Assembly (NCBI GenBank): GCA_011525785.1
Contig: WYBT01000035.1
Span: forward strand, 62,001-126,000
Length of the DNA: 64,000 nucleotides
Origin: Planctomycetaceae bacterium
GTDB lineage: Bacteria; Planctomycetota; UBA1135; GCA-002686595
Direction of reading: 5' to 3'
Shown here: positions 9,962 through 18,485 of the stretch, in pieces
How positions within the stretch are numbered: position 1 is the first letter of the stretch
Layout of the letters: every line of letters starts with the position of its first letter
Made by a program: the position numbers and the translations under genes
The notes under the pieces: model-generated
Told to the model about the DNA's origin: nothing
The model's input: only the letters and a program-made list of their open reading frames with translations
Databases searched by the model: none

Positions 9962-12064
9962 ATGCGAACCGTCCTGTCCTGCGCCCTCCTCGCGACCGCG
10001 GCCACCTGCGCCGCACTGCTGTGGCGCACCCCGCGCGCCGCGGCGCCTCAGTCCGAAGCCCCGCCGCCGCCGGCCATCGTCGGCGACGCCGAGCAGGTCA
10101 AACGCGCCTACGCGCAGTGGCGCGAGGAGTTCGAAGCCGGCCCGCGCCAGGTCGAAGTGCCCCTGGCGCAGCCCGCCGCGCACATCCGACGCCGCAGCGG
10201 GCCGGTCGGCTCGCTCACGCTCGACCTCGATCAGCACAGCGTGCTGGTCCAGGTCGAGAACGCCGTCGAGCCGATGGACGCCTGGCTGGTCGCCAACGTG
10301 GACGGGCCGCGGCGCAGCTTCCTGCCCGAGCCGGGCGACGAGTTGCGCTACCTGGGCGCGCTCGAACTCGACGGCGGCTGCGCGCAGCTCGCGACCAGCG
10401 TGGCGGGCCCGGAGTGGTCCGACATGACGCTCGACACGGTGGCGATCACGCGCCGCGGCGAGCGGCCCGACGCGCAGACGTTGCTGGTCGGCCAACCCAA
10501 CGTGTTCGAGCGCCTCTACGGCGCGGAACTGGCGGCCCGCAAGCCGCGCGAAGGCGTGCTCCTGGGCGACGGCCTGCCGCTGGCGATGATCGCGCCGCAG
10601 ATCGCGATCGGTTCGTTCGACCCGGCGGGCCAGATCCAGGCGCTGGTCGACCACGGCGAGAAGTTGTTCTTCCTGGGGACGTTCAGCGGCAACGGCCGCA
10701 CCTGCGGAACGTGCCACCCGGCGGAGAACAACCTCACGCTCGATCCGGACTTCATCGCCACGATGGACCCGCTGGACCCGCTGTTCGTCGCCGAGTTCGA
10801 CCCCAACCTCGACTCGAGCCAGAACGGCGGCCTGATGTTCGAGCAGCCGCAGCTGATGCACCAGTTCGCGCTGATCCTCGAGAACCTCGACGGCTTCGAC
10901 GATCTCGCCAATCGCTTCGTGATGCGCGCGGTGAGTCACACCTTCGCGCAGAAGGCGCAGCTCCGGCGGCCGGTCGTGGGTCAGTCCCCGCCCAAGCAGC
11001 GCCTGGGCTGGAGCGGCGACGGTTCGCCGGGCCCCGGCACGCTGCGCGAGTTCGCGGTCGGCGCCGTCACGCAGCACTTCCCGCGCACGCTGAACCGCGT
11101 TCCGGGCGTGGACTTCGTGCTGCCCTCGAGCACGCAACTCGACGCGCTCGAAGCGTTCCAGCTCGCGCTCGGACGGCAGGAGGAGGTCGAGCTCTCCAAC
11201 CCCGCTGACCCCAACTTCATCGCCTTCGAGGACGTCGACGCCGAGCAGGGCAAGCAGACCTTCCTCGGGCTGCGCTGCGGCACCTGCCACGACAACGCCG
11301 GCTCGAACTCGTTCTTCACGACCGATTTCACGGGCGTGCAGGTCGGCGATCCGTTCGCGTTCACGCTCGCCAACGGCAACTTCGACACCGGCGTCGAGAC
11401 GTTCCTCCTGAACAACCCCGACGGCACCGGTTTGCCGCGGCCCTTCGACGGCGGCTTCGGCACGCAGCCCACCGGCATGGCGCCTCCGGGCGGCCTGCCG
11501 ATCCCCGGGCCCTTCGGCGAGTTCGGCGACAACACCTTCAACACGCCCAGCGTGATCGAGTTCGCCGACACGCTGCCGGGCTTCCACAACAACATCACGG
11601 CCTCGACGCCGCTGCACCCCGACCCGGTGGTCTCGGCCGTGCTGTTCTACCGCACGGCGGAGTTCGCCAACTCCTCCGGCGGTCAGTTCGAGCCCACGCC
11701 GCTCAGCATGAGCGGCCTGGACGCCGAACTGACGGCGCGCTTCCTGCGAGCCATCAACGCGGTGCAGAACTCGCGCAACGCGCGGCGCTTCCTGCTGCGC
11801 GCGTACGACCTCGCGCTCACCAACTTCACGGCCTTCGAGCCCGTGATCCTGCGCGGCGTGGGCCTGGCGGACTTCGAAGTCGAGGACGCGCAGCAGGTGC
11901 TCGCCGGCTTCGGCTTCTCGCCCGATCCCGATCCGGCCTTCTCCGACGCGCGCGCGCTGATCGACATCGCCGAGGACCCGTTCCAGCCGATCGCGACGCG
12001 CACCGTGGCGATCAAGAAGGCCTGGTACCGCCTGCTCGACGCCGAGAACGACCTGCTGCAGTAG
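9962..12064 (+). CDS. Exported di-haem c-type cytochrome, cytochrome c peroxidase/MauG-related
   Basis: The ATG at 9962 is preceded by AGGAG and starts a signal peptide (RTVLSCALLATAATCAALL). The mature protein, about 675 residues, carries two CxxCH haem-attachment motifs, both CGTCH, at about residues 248-252 and 439-443. The surrounding sequence (QALVDHGEKLFFLGTFSGNG..C, EDVDAEQGKQTFLGLRCGTCH) resembles di-haem peroxidase/MauG-like proteins acting in the periplasm on peroxide or in electron transfer. The protein is longer than a typical 320-400-residue peroxidase, having an N-terminal domain of about 200 residues with no recognised family. The substrate is unknown. It converges with the ClC gene across a strong palindrome (12086-12125) and is probably a single-gene transcript. 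Confidence 0.8.
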   Translation: MRTVLSCALLATAATCAALLWRTPRAAAPQSEAPPPPAIVGDAEQVKRAYAQWREEFEAGPRQVEVPLAQPAAHIRRRSGPVGSLTLDLDQHSVLVQVENAVEPMDAWLVANVDGPRRSFLPEPGDELRYLGALELDGGCAQLATSVAGPEWSDMTLDTVAITRRGERPDAQTLLVGQPNVFERLYGAELAARKPREGVLLGDGLPLAMIAPQIAIGSFDPAGQIQALVDHGEKLFFLGTFSGNGRTCGTCHPAENNLTLDPDFIATMDPLDPLFVAEFDPNLDSSQNGGLMFEQPQLMHQFALILENLDGFDDLANRFVMRAVSHTFAQKAQLRRPVVGQSPPKQRLGWSGDGSPGPGTLREFAVGAVTQHFPRTLNRVPGVDFVLPSSTQLDALEAFQLALGRQEEVELSNPADPNFIAFEDVDAEQGKQTFLGLRCGTCHDNAGSNSFFTTDFTGVQVGDPFAFTLANGNFDTGVETFLLNNPDGTGLPRPFDGGFGTQPTGMAPPGGLPIPGPFGEFGDNTFNTPSVIEFADTLPGFHNNITASTPLHPDPVVSAVLFYRTAEFANSSGGQFEPTPLSMSGLDAELTARFLRAINAVQNSRNARRFLLRAYDLALTNFTAFEPVILRGVGLADFEVEDAQQVLAGFGFSPDPDPAFSDARALIDIAEDPFQPIATRTVAIKKAWYRLLDAENDLLQ

Positions 12065-12085
12065 CTCGTCTCGCTCCAACTTCGT

Positions 12086-12125
12086 GCGGCGTCCGTCGCG
12101 GGAGCGCTCCCACGGCGGACGCCGC
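12086..12125. terminator. Bidirectional terminator-like palindrome
   Basis: A 40-bp palindrome, GCGGCGTCCG to CGGACGCCGC with an inner GGGAGC/GCTCCC, sits 22 bp after the cytochrome stop and 36 bp before the stop of the convergent ClC gene. A short T-rich stretch (TTGCGTTTTC) follows on the plus strand. Its position between convergent stops suggests transcription termination in both directions. Confidence 0.6.
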
Positions 12126-12161
12126 TTGCGTTTTCGCTCGCTCGCGCGCGCCAGCGCAGCA

Positions 12162-13970
12162 TCACAGCCGCAGCGAGTCGCTGCTCTCGCTCATGCGTTT
12201 GCCGTCGGCGCGCGTCGTTTCGCTCAACGCCCGGCGGTACGCGCCGAGCACGTGCTTGCGCTCGAGCATGCCGATCACGCGCCGCGGCGTGTCGCGCTCG
12301 ACCACCGGCAGTTGCCGATAGCCCGAGATGTCCATGCGGTTCAGCGCCGCCGCCAGGGAGTCGTCGGCGAACACGGTGGCGACGTTGCGCTCGCACAGAT
12401 CGGCCGCGATCGTGAGCGCGCCCAGCGCCTCGGCCGTTTTGGCGTCGAGCACGCGCAGGTCCTGCAGCGAGAGGATTCCGATCATCTCCTCGCGCTCGTC
12501 GACCACGATGAAAGCGTTGGAACTCGACTCGCTGACCAGCGCCTGCAGCTCGAGTGCGGTCGCGTTGGCCGGGACGCTGTCGAAGCCCGGGCGCATCGCC
12601 GCGCGCACCGTGACGCTGCCCAGCGCCGATCGCTCGCGCCCGTGCGCGGGGTTGTGGATGCGCGCGAGGTCGACGCCGCGCGAGGCGAGTTCGGCTTCGT
12701 CGATCGAGTAGCGCTCGAGCCGGCGCGCGACGAACAGCGCCGCCGCCACGGCGATCAGCGTGGGCAGCACCGCGGTCGACGACGAGCCGGTCATCTCGAA
12801 CACCAGGAAGATCGAGGTCAGCGGCGCGCGCACGGTCGCCGCGAGGAACGCGCCCATGCCGACCATCGAGTAGTGCGCCGGGCTAGCGCTCGCTTCGGGG
12901 CGCCACAGGTCCGCCGCGCCGCCGACGATGCCGCCCAGCACGGCGCCGAAGCACAGCGAGGGGCCGAACACGCCGCCCGCGCCGCCCGAGCCGATCGTCA
13001 CGCTGGTGGCGACCATCTTGGCCGCCAGCAGCAGGGAGAGCCCGGCCAGCATGCTCCAGTCGCTGATGCGCTCGAGTGCGAGCAGGTTCTCGATCACTTC
13101 GTGGCCGCTGCCGAGCACGCCCACCGCCACCAGCGCGAGCACGCCCACCAGCGCTCCTCCGGCTGCGGGCCGGTACAGCGCGGGGATGTTGCTCTGACTG
13201 AAGCGGCGCTGCATCCAGAAGAACAGGCGCGAGAACCACGCGCCGAGCAGGCCGCAGAGCAGGCCCAGCACGAGGTAGTGCAGCACTTCGCTGGTCGAGG
13301 CGAGCTCGAACTGCGGCGCGTGGAACATGGGCGCGTCGCCGCGGATCGCGCGCGCCACGACCGTGGCCGAGCCCGCGGCGACGACCACGCGCACGAAGTT
13401 CTGCACGTCGTAGTTGCCCGCGAGCACGATCTCCTGCGTGAAGAACACGGCCGCGATGGGGGAGCCGTAGGCCGCGGCGACGGCCGCGCTCGAACCGCAG
13501 GCGATCATCACGCGCAGCCGGTCGCCGGCCAGTTGGCGCGCGCGGCCGATCCACGCGGCCGTTCCGCCGCCCAGCGTCGCGATCGGGCCCTCGACACCGG
13601 CCGAGCCGCCCGAGCCCAAGGTCAGCGCCGCCGCGCAGGTGCGCAGCAGCGTCGTGCGCAGGTCGATGTCGCGCGAGCGCAGGTTGACCTTCTCGAGGAA
13701 CGCCGGCATTCCGTAGCCGCCGACCTCGCTGCGCGTCCAGCGGCCCAGCGCTCCCACCGCGAGCCCGCCGAGCGCCGGCGTGGCGATCACCACGATCCAC
13801 CACAGACCGGGACCGATCGGCTCGTAGAGCGAATCGGCGCCCGACGCGAACAGTTGCTGCGAGAGGCTGATGAGCTCGCGAAACGCCACGTCCGCCAGCG
13901 CTCCCGCCGCGCCCACCGCCGCCGCCAGGAGCAGGAACTGGGTCTCCGGTTCGATGCGCAGCCGCTTCAC
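12162..13970 (-). CDS. ClC-family chloride channel/transporter with C-terminal CBS domain pair
   Basis: This is a polytopic inner-membrane anion channel or H+/Cl- exchanger. Family signatures are the GGYGMP segment (selectivity-filter GSGIP equivalent), GVEGP at about residue 125 with the gating glutamate retained, and GSGGAGGVFGPSL near residue 330. About ten hydrophobic segments span residues 8-440. Two CBS domains follow at about 475-600 (NAFIVVDEREEMIGILSLQDL and the following GYRQLPVVERD), a feature that usually binds adenine nucleotides and regulates transport. The GTG at 13970 places the first membrane segment near the N-terminus as expected; a GTG at 14042 in the same frame is an alternative. 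The retained glutamate argues for exchanger-type gating, but channel or exchanger cannot be decided from sequence. Confidence 0.9.
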   Translation of the reverse strand: MKRLRIEPETQFLLLAAAVGAAGALADVAFRELISLSQQLFASGADSLYEPIGPGLWWIVVIATPALGGLAVGALGRWTRSEVGGYGMPAFLEKVNLRSRDIDLRTTLLRTCAAALTLGSGGSAGVEGPIATLGGGTAAWIGRARQLAGDRLRVMIACGSSAAVAAAYGSPIAAVFFTQEIVLAGNYDVQNFVRVVVAAGSATVVARAIRGDAPMFHAPQFELASTSEVLHYLVLGLLCGLLGAWFSRLFFWMQRRFSQSNIPALYRPAAGGALVGVLALVAVGVLGSGHEVIENLLALERISDWSMLAGLSLLLAAKMVATSVTIGSGGAGGVFGPSLCFGAVLGGIVGGAADLWRPEASASPAHYSMVGMGAFLAATVRAPLTSIFLVFEMTGSSSTAVLPTLIAVAAALFVARRLERYSIDEAELASRGVDLARIHNPAHGRERSALGSVTVRAAMRPGFDSVPANATALELQALVSESSSNAFIVVDEREEMIGILSLQDLRVLDAKTAEALGALTIAADLCERNVATVFADDSLAAALNRMDISGYRQLPVVERDTPRRVIGMLERKHVLGAYRRALSETTRADGKRMSESSDSLRL

Positions 13971-14232
13971 ACGGCGATCGTATCGCTGTCGGCCTCCCGC
14001 GCTAACGCGCCCATCCAATTGCTTCCGCAACGATCTGGACACGCGCTGCCCCTGTTCGCGCGCTCGTTCAGACTCCGTGCGCGCAGCGACCTTGCGGTCG
14101 CGCTGAACGCCCCGTCAGCGGCGCGCGCTCGCCCCGCGCGGCGCGAGAGCGCGCACAACGCCGCGCGGCGCCTGCAGCCGCCCTCGGGACCGCTGCACAC
14201 GCCGCGCGGCTCTGCGAGGAGAACGGGAGTGA

Positions 14233-15888
14233 CTAGAAGACCGTCATCTCGACTGCGCGGCTCGCAGCGAGGCGGCGGCCCAGGCCGTCGGGGTCGACCA
14301 CGACCCACTGCGCGTAGAGCGGCGTGCCCACCAACATCGGATCGCCGCCGAGGTCGACGTTCACCGAGGCCCAGCCCTCGCCCGCGCCGACGCCGTTGAG
14401 CGCGCCGTAGCGGATGCGCTTGGTGAGCGCGTTGTTCCATTGCACGTAGAGCTGTGCGCCCTGGAAGGGAGTCGGCACGCTGCTGCCGAAGGGCCCGACC
14501 AGCAGGATCGCCGTGCGGCCGGCGTTGCCGCGGTCGATGCCGACGGTCCAACTCGAGTTGTCGAAGCTCGGCGGCTCGATGGCGGTGATGCTGGGCACGA
14601 AACCGCCAGCGCCCGCGGTGCCCACGCCGATCGGATCGGGCGTGCGCACCGACTCGGCGTAGAGCTGCGGCCGATCGAAGGGCGCGGTCTGGTTCGCGAC
14701 GCGCGGATCGGTCAGCGGGCGGCGCATGAACGCGACGAGCGCGGCCTTCTGCTGCGGATTGAGGCCGATCGGCGCGACGGCGGGCGCCTTGTTGGGCGCG
14801 TTGAAGTCGCCGCCGCGGTCGTAGAAGTCGACCACCGCTTCGAGCGTCGCGAAGCGCCCGTTGTGGAAGTACGGCGCGCGCAGCTCGACGTTCAAGAGCG
14901 AGGGCGTGCGCATGCGGCCGCGGTCGGGTTGCTGTCCGGTGACGTTGAAGCGGCCGAGGTCTTCGATCTGCGGGCGCACGCCCGTGTAGTGGAACTGGTT
15001 GTCGGTGAGCAGCGGTCCGCCGTGGCACACGTTGCAGCGCCCGATGCCGTTGAAGATCTGGCGGCCCTGGTTCTCCAGCGGGGTGAGCTGACTGCCCGGT
15101 GATCCCGGCGGAAGGCTCACGGGGGCTTGGTTCGCGATCAGCGCGCGTTCGTACGTCGCGATCGCCATGGCGACGCGCGCGGGCGTCACGCCGGCCGAGC
15201 CGAAGGCCTCGAGGAACAGCTGCTCGTAGGTGCGGCCGTTGATGTAGTTCGCGAGGGCCGGCGGCACGCTCGGCGAGAGGCGCAGCGGCGTGAGCGGCGC
15301 AATGCGCGCGGCGACTTCGCTCCAGTTCACGCCGTCGTGGCCCATCTCGGTGCCGCTGACCACTGGGCCGGCGGCCTGGCTCTCGAGCGCCGCGCCGCCG
15401 TTCAGCACGACTGCGCCCGTGACCGGATCCTCGAACACGTTGTCGGCGCGCCCGTCCCAGAACAACGACGGCGAGAACATCGCGTTGATCGCGGTCATGC
15501 TGCGCCGCGGCGTGACCTGTGCGCGTTGGCGGAAGGCCGGATCGAGCGCGAAGGTGTCGAGGTCGCTGCTGTGCACGACGCCGAGCGAGCCGAGCACGTC
15601 GTCGGGCGTGCCGAACACGCTGTCGAAGCCGGGGTGCGTGCTCGCGGCAGCCTGCGCCGCGGTGCGCGGGTCCGAGCCGCCGCCGCTGGGGATGTGGCAC
15701 GTTCCGCAGGCCGTCAGGTGGGTCGAAGAGAGCTGCTCATCCCAGAACAGCGCCTTGCCGAGGTTGGTCTTGGCCGCGCTGATCGGATTGCCGGCCGGGG
15801 GCGGAGGCGGCGGCGGGAAGCCCTGGGCGCGCGCGACTTGGGAGATCACCACACTGGCCGCGAGGCCGAAGAGCAGCTTGCGATTCAT
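14233..15888 (-). CDS. Exported di-haem cytochrome c peroxidase-like protein with extra C-terminal module
   Basis: The ATG at 15888 starts a signal peptide (KLLFGLAASVVISQVARA) followed by a proline run. Two CxxCH motifs, CGTCH at residues 61-65 and CNVCH at about 284, lie in typical CcpA/MauG context (LGKALFWDEQLSSTHLTACGTCH, GRQIFNGIGRCNVCH, SLLNVELRAPYFHNGRFATLE). The protein probably reduces hydrogen peroxide in the periplasm or performs MauG-like oxidation. About 120 residues after the peroxidase domain form a C-terminal beta-rich module (GAQLYVQWNN, GTPLYAQWVVVDPDG) like that ending other secreted proteins in this window. It differs from the 9962 cytochrome in domain arrangement and is not a recent duplicate. 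It lies downstream of the aldehyde dehydrogenase on the same strand with a 228-bp gap. Confidence 0.85.
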   Translation of the reverse strand: MNRKLLFGLAASVVISQVARAQGFPPPPPPPAGNPISAAKTNLGKALFWDEQLSSTHLTACGTCHIPSGGGSDPRTAAQAAASTHPGFDSVFGTPDDVLGSLGVVHSSDLDTFALDPAFRQRAQVTPRRSMTAINAMFSPSLFWDGRADNVFEDPVTGAVVLNGGAALESQAAGPVVSGTEMGHDGVNWSEVAARIAPLTPLRLSPSVPPALANYINGRTYEQLFLEAFGSAGVTPARVAMAIATYERALIANQAPVSLPPGSPGSQLTPLENQGRQIFNGIGRCNVCHGGPLLTDNQFHYTGVRPQIEDLGRFNVTGQQPDRGRMRTPSLLNVELRAPYFHNGRFATLEAVVDFYDRGGDFNAPNKAPAVAPIGLNPQQKAALVAFMRRPLTDPRVANQTAPFDRPQLYAESVRTPDPIGVGTAGAGGFVPSITAIEPPSFDNSSWTVGIDRGNAGRTAILLVGPFGSSVPTPFQGAQLYVQWNNALTKRIRYGALNGVGAGEGWASVNVDLGGDPMLVGTPLYAQWVVVDPDGLGRRLAASRAVEMTVF

Positions 15889-16116
15889 CGAGAGGGGGGC
15901 GCGGGGGTGTCCCGCGCAGGCGGGTCCGGTTCGGGGCGCGCAGGGCGCCTGCCACAGCACCCTCGCGCAGCCTCCGCGCGCCCGGAGCGGCACGGCGCGT
16001 GGAGTGCGTGGCCTTTGCAACGCGGCAACCGTTGCGAAGTTCCGCTGACGCTGGCCGATTCGCCGCTGGTCGCGCTCGCTTCGCGCCGGCGCGCCGACCT
16101 GACGTGCGCGTGAGCG

Positions 16117-17535
16117 TCAGCGCTGGAGCGACTGCGTGGTGAGGAACTCTTCGAGTCCGTGCACGCCGAACTCGCGGCCGTGGCCGGAGTGCTTGAAGCC
16201 CCCGAAGGGCGCGAGCAGGTTGAACTTGCCGCCGTTGATGTCGACCTGTCCTGCGCGGATGCGGCGGGCGACGCGCTCGGCGCGCGCGGCGTCGGCGCTC
16301 CACACGGCGCCGGCCAGTCCGTACTCGCTGTCGTTGGCGAGCTCGAGCGCGTGCTCGTCGCCGTCGTGGGCCAGTATCGCGAGCACCGGTCCGAAGATCT
16401 CCTCGCGCGCGATGCGCATGGTCCGCTCGACGCCGCTGAACACCGTCGGCTCGACGAACCAGCCGCGCGAGAGCTTCGCCGGCTGCGCCGCGCCTCCGCA
16501 CAGGCGCCGCGCGCCCTCGGCCTCGCCTGCGCGGATGAACTCGCGCACGCGTTCGCGCTGCGCCGCGCTCACCAGCGGCCCCAGGCGCGTGGCGGCGTCG
16601 AACGGATCTCCCAGGACGTAGCCACGCGCCGCTTCGGCGGCGAGTTCCTCGGCGCGCGCGAGTTGCGAGCGCGGCGCGATCAAGCGCGTCAACGCGCTGC
16701 AGGTCTGGCCCGAGTTGAGCAGGCATGCTCCGACGGTGCTCTTCACGGCGCGCGGCAGGTCGGCGTCGTCGAGGACGATGCTGGCGGACTTGCCGCCCAG
16801 CTCGAGGCTCACGCGCGCGAGGTTGCGCGCCGCGAGTTCGCCCACGCGCCGGCCCGCGCGCGTCGAACCCGTGAACGAGAGGGCGTCGAGCCCCGGGTGC
16901 GCGGCCAGAGCCTCGCCCGCCACGGTGCCGGCGCCGCTGACGAGGTTGAACACGCCGCGCGGCAGCCCGCACGCCTCGATCAGGCGCGCGAGCTCGAAGG
17001 CGCACAGCGGCGTCTGCTCACTGGGCTTGACCACCACGGTGCAGCCCGCAGCCAGCGCCGCGCCGACCTTGAGCACGATCTGGTGCAGCGGATAGTTCCA
17101 GGGCGTGATGCAGCCCACGACGCCGACGGGGGCGCGCAGCACGAGCGAGTTCTCGATGCGCTGTTCGAAGGCGTACTCGCTCGCCAGCTTGGCGAAGCTC
17201 GCCATGACCGCCGCCGGCAGGCCGGCCTGCACGCGCTTGGAGAACTCGTAGGGCATGCCCAGCTCGCGCGTGATGCCGCGCGCGAGTTCGTCGCGCTGCT
17301 CGCCCAGGGCTTGCGCAAGCCGCGCGAGGTGCTGCGCGCGTTCGCGGGGCGGCGTCCGTGACCAGGGCTCGAAGGCGCGGCGCGCCGCTTCGACGGCGAG
17401 CCCGACGTCGCGAGCGTCGGCCGCGGGGACGCTCCCGACGGGCTGTTCGCTGAACGGATCGAGCACGTCGATGGCTTCGCGGCCGTGCGGGGCGAGCCAC
17501 TCGCCGTCGATGTAGAGCTGCTCATGGCGCTTCAT
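16117..17535 (-). CDS. NAD(P)-dependent aldehyde dehydrogenase
   Basis: The 472-residue protein is a full-length member of the ALDH superfamily, oxidising an aldehyde to the acid (or CoA-independent semialdehyde) in the cytoplasm. Visible motifs are GCITPWNYPLHQ (cofactor and oxyanion Asn), VVKPSEQTPLCA, FTGSTRAGRRV, ELGGKSASIVLDDADL with the catalytic glutamate, and LNSGQTCSALTRL with the catalytic cysteine. The C-terminal REEIFGPVLAIL and FGGFKHSGHGREFGVHGLEEF are also present. The substrate cannot be inferred; the C-terminal pattern resembles broad-range aldehyde dehydrogenases. It is divergent from the PilZ gene across 148 bp. Confidence 0.93.
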   Translation of the reverse strand: MKRHEQLYIDGEWLAPHGREAIDVLDPFSEQPVGSVPAADARDVGLAVEAARRAFEPWSRTPPRERAQHLARLAQALGEQRDELARGITRELGMPYEFSKRVQAGLPAAVMASFAKLASEYAFEQRIENSLVLRAPVGVVGCITPWNYPLHQIVLKVGAALAAGCTVVVKPSEQTPLCAFELARLIEACGLPRGVFNLVSGAGTVAGEALAAHPGLDALSFTGSTRAGRRVGELAARNLARVSLELGGKSASIVLDDADLPRAVKSTVGACLLNSGQTCSALTRLIAPRSQLARAEELAAEAARGYVLGDPFDAATRLGPLVSAAQRERVREFIRAGEAEGARRLCGGAAQPAKLSRGWFVEPTVFSGVERTMRIAREEIFGPVLAILAHDGDEHALELANDSEYGLAGAVWSADAARAERVARRIRAGQVDINGGKFNLLAPFGGFKHSGHGREFGVHGLEEFLTTQSLQR

Positions 17536-17683
17536 GACCGGACGATACGGCGCCCGGCGGCGCGAAAAACGTTCCGCCGCGAGGTTGGCTCAAGTTGCGA
17601 GGCGCGTCCGCGCGATGCACACCAGTCCACCAGCGCTCGCACTCACCCTCCTCGATCCCTCTCCAGCGTCACAGAGCCGCGCG

Positions 17684-18448
17684 ATGTTCTTCAAGAAGAA
17701 GGCGCCCACACCCAAAGCGACCAAGACGCGGGCCGAGCAGCGGGCCCAGTACCGCAAGCGCAACAGCAAGTCGCAGGCGCTCGAGGCGACGCTGCGCGTG
17801 CCCAAGTGGGAGGCGCTGCGCGTGGAGCTGGTCGACTTGTCGGTGCGCGGCGCGTGCATTCGCATCGCCTTCGCGCAGGACCGCAACCTCAAGGCCAACG
17901 ATCTGGTTGAGCTCTCGATCGGCAGCATGATGCGCAACGAGGTGCGCACGGCGGCCCGTGTCGCGAACATCACCCGCGACGGCGAGAGCCACATCCGCTA
18001 CGGCCTGGAGTTCCTGAACATCAACAACCTCTACGCGCAGCTCGACACCTTCTACGCGCGGCATTTCAATCGCCGGCGCCACGTGCGCGTCGTGCCGACC
18101 CTCGACCGCAAGGTGCAGGTCAAGGCGCGCTGGTCGGGCGAAGAAGTTACGGGGCACGTGTTCGACATCTCGCAGTCCGGCGTGGGCATCGTGCTCAGCA
18201 AGGACAGCTCTGCGCGCGTGGCGGAGGTCGAGGTGCTCGAGCTGTCGCTCAAGCTGCCGGGCATGGAGGGCGAGCTGAGCGGCCGCGCCAAGGTGCGCCA
18301 TCGCACCGCGCTGAACCAGAACACGCTGCTGGGGCTGGAGTTCGAGCTCGACACGCCCGAGGGCTTCGCGCGCCACACCGAGGCGCTGACGGCCTTCGTC
18401 GAGCGCCGCGCGGCGGAGATGAGCCAGTGGGAGAAGGGCTGGAGTTGA
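17684..18448 (+). CDS. Tandem PilZ-domain protein, predicted cyclic-di-GMP receptor
   Basis: The ATG at 17684 precedes a very basic head (FFKKKAPTPKATKTR), and the protein is 254 residues. Two PilZ-like beta-barrels are visible. The first, about residues 30-120, has VELVDLSVRGACIRI but lacks an obvious RxxxR. The second, about 128-235, has RRRHVRV followed by DISQSGVGIVL, the RxxxR and DxSxxG motifs that bind cyclic-di-GMP. The second domain is therefore the probable ligand site and the first a degenerate partner, as in YcgR-like arrangements. No membrane segment or effector domain is present, so it probably acts through protein contacts. The next gene starts 37 bp downstream on the same strand. 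Confidence 0.85.
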   Translation: MFFKKKAPTPKATKTRAEQRAQYRKRNSKSQALEATLRVPKWEALRVELVDLSVRGACIRIAFAQDRNLKANDLVELSIGSMMRNEVRTAARVANITRDGESHIRYGLEFLNINNLYAQLDTFYARHFNRRRHVRVVPTLDRKVQVKARWSGEEVTGHVFDISQSGVGIVLSKDSSARVAEVEVLELSLKLPGMEGELSGRAKVRHRTALNQNTLLGLEFELDTPEGFARHTEALTAFVERRAAEMSQWEKGWS

Positions 18449-18485
18449 TTTCGCTGCGCGCGGCGAGGCGGTAGAACTGGCGGAC

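Noticed and set aside
9569-12079. Minus-strand frame of 836 codons opposite the cytochrome gene
   Set aside because: Low-complexity composition with no family; the plus strand carries a signal peptide and two CxxCH motifs.
12084-14399. Plus-strand frame of 771 codons opposite the ClC gene
   Set aside because: Arg/His/Gln-rich shadow of a membrane protein gene; no start signal or domain.
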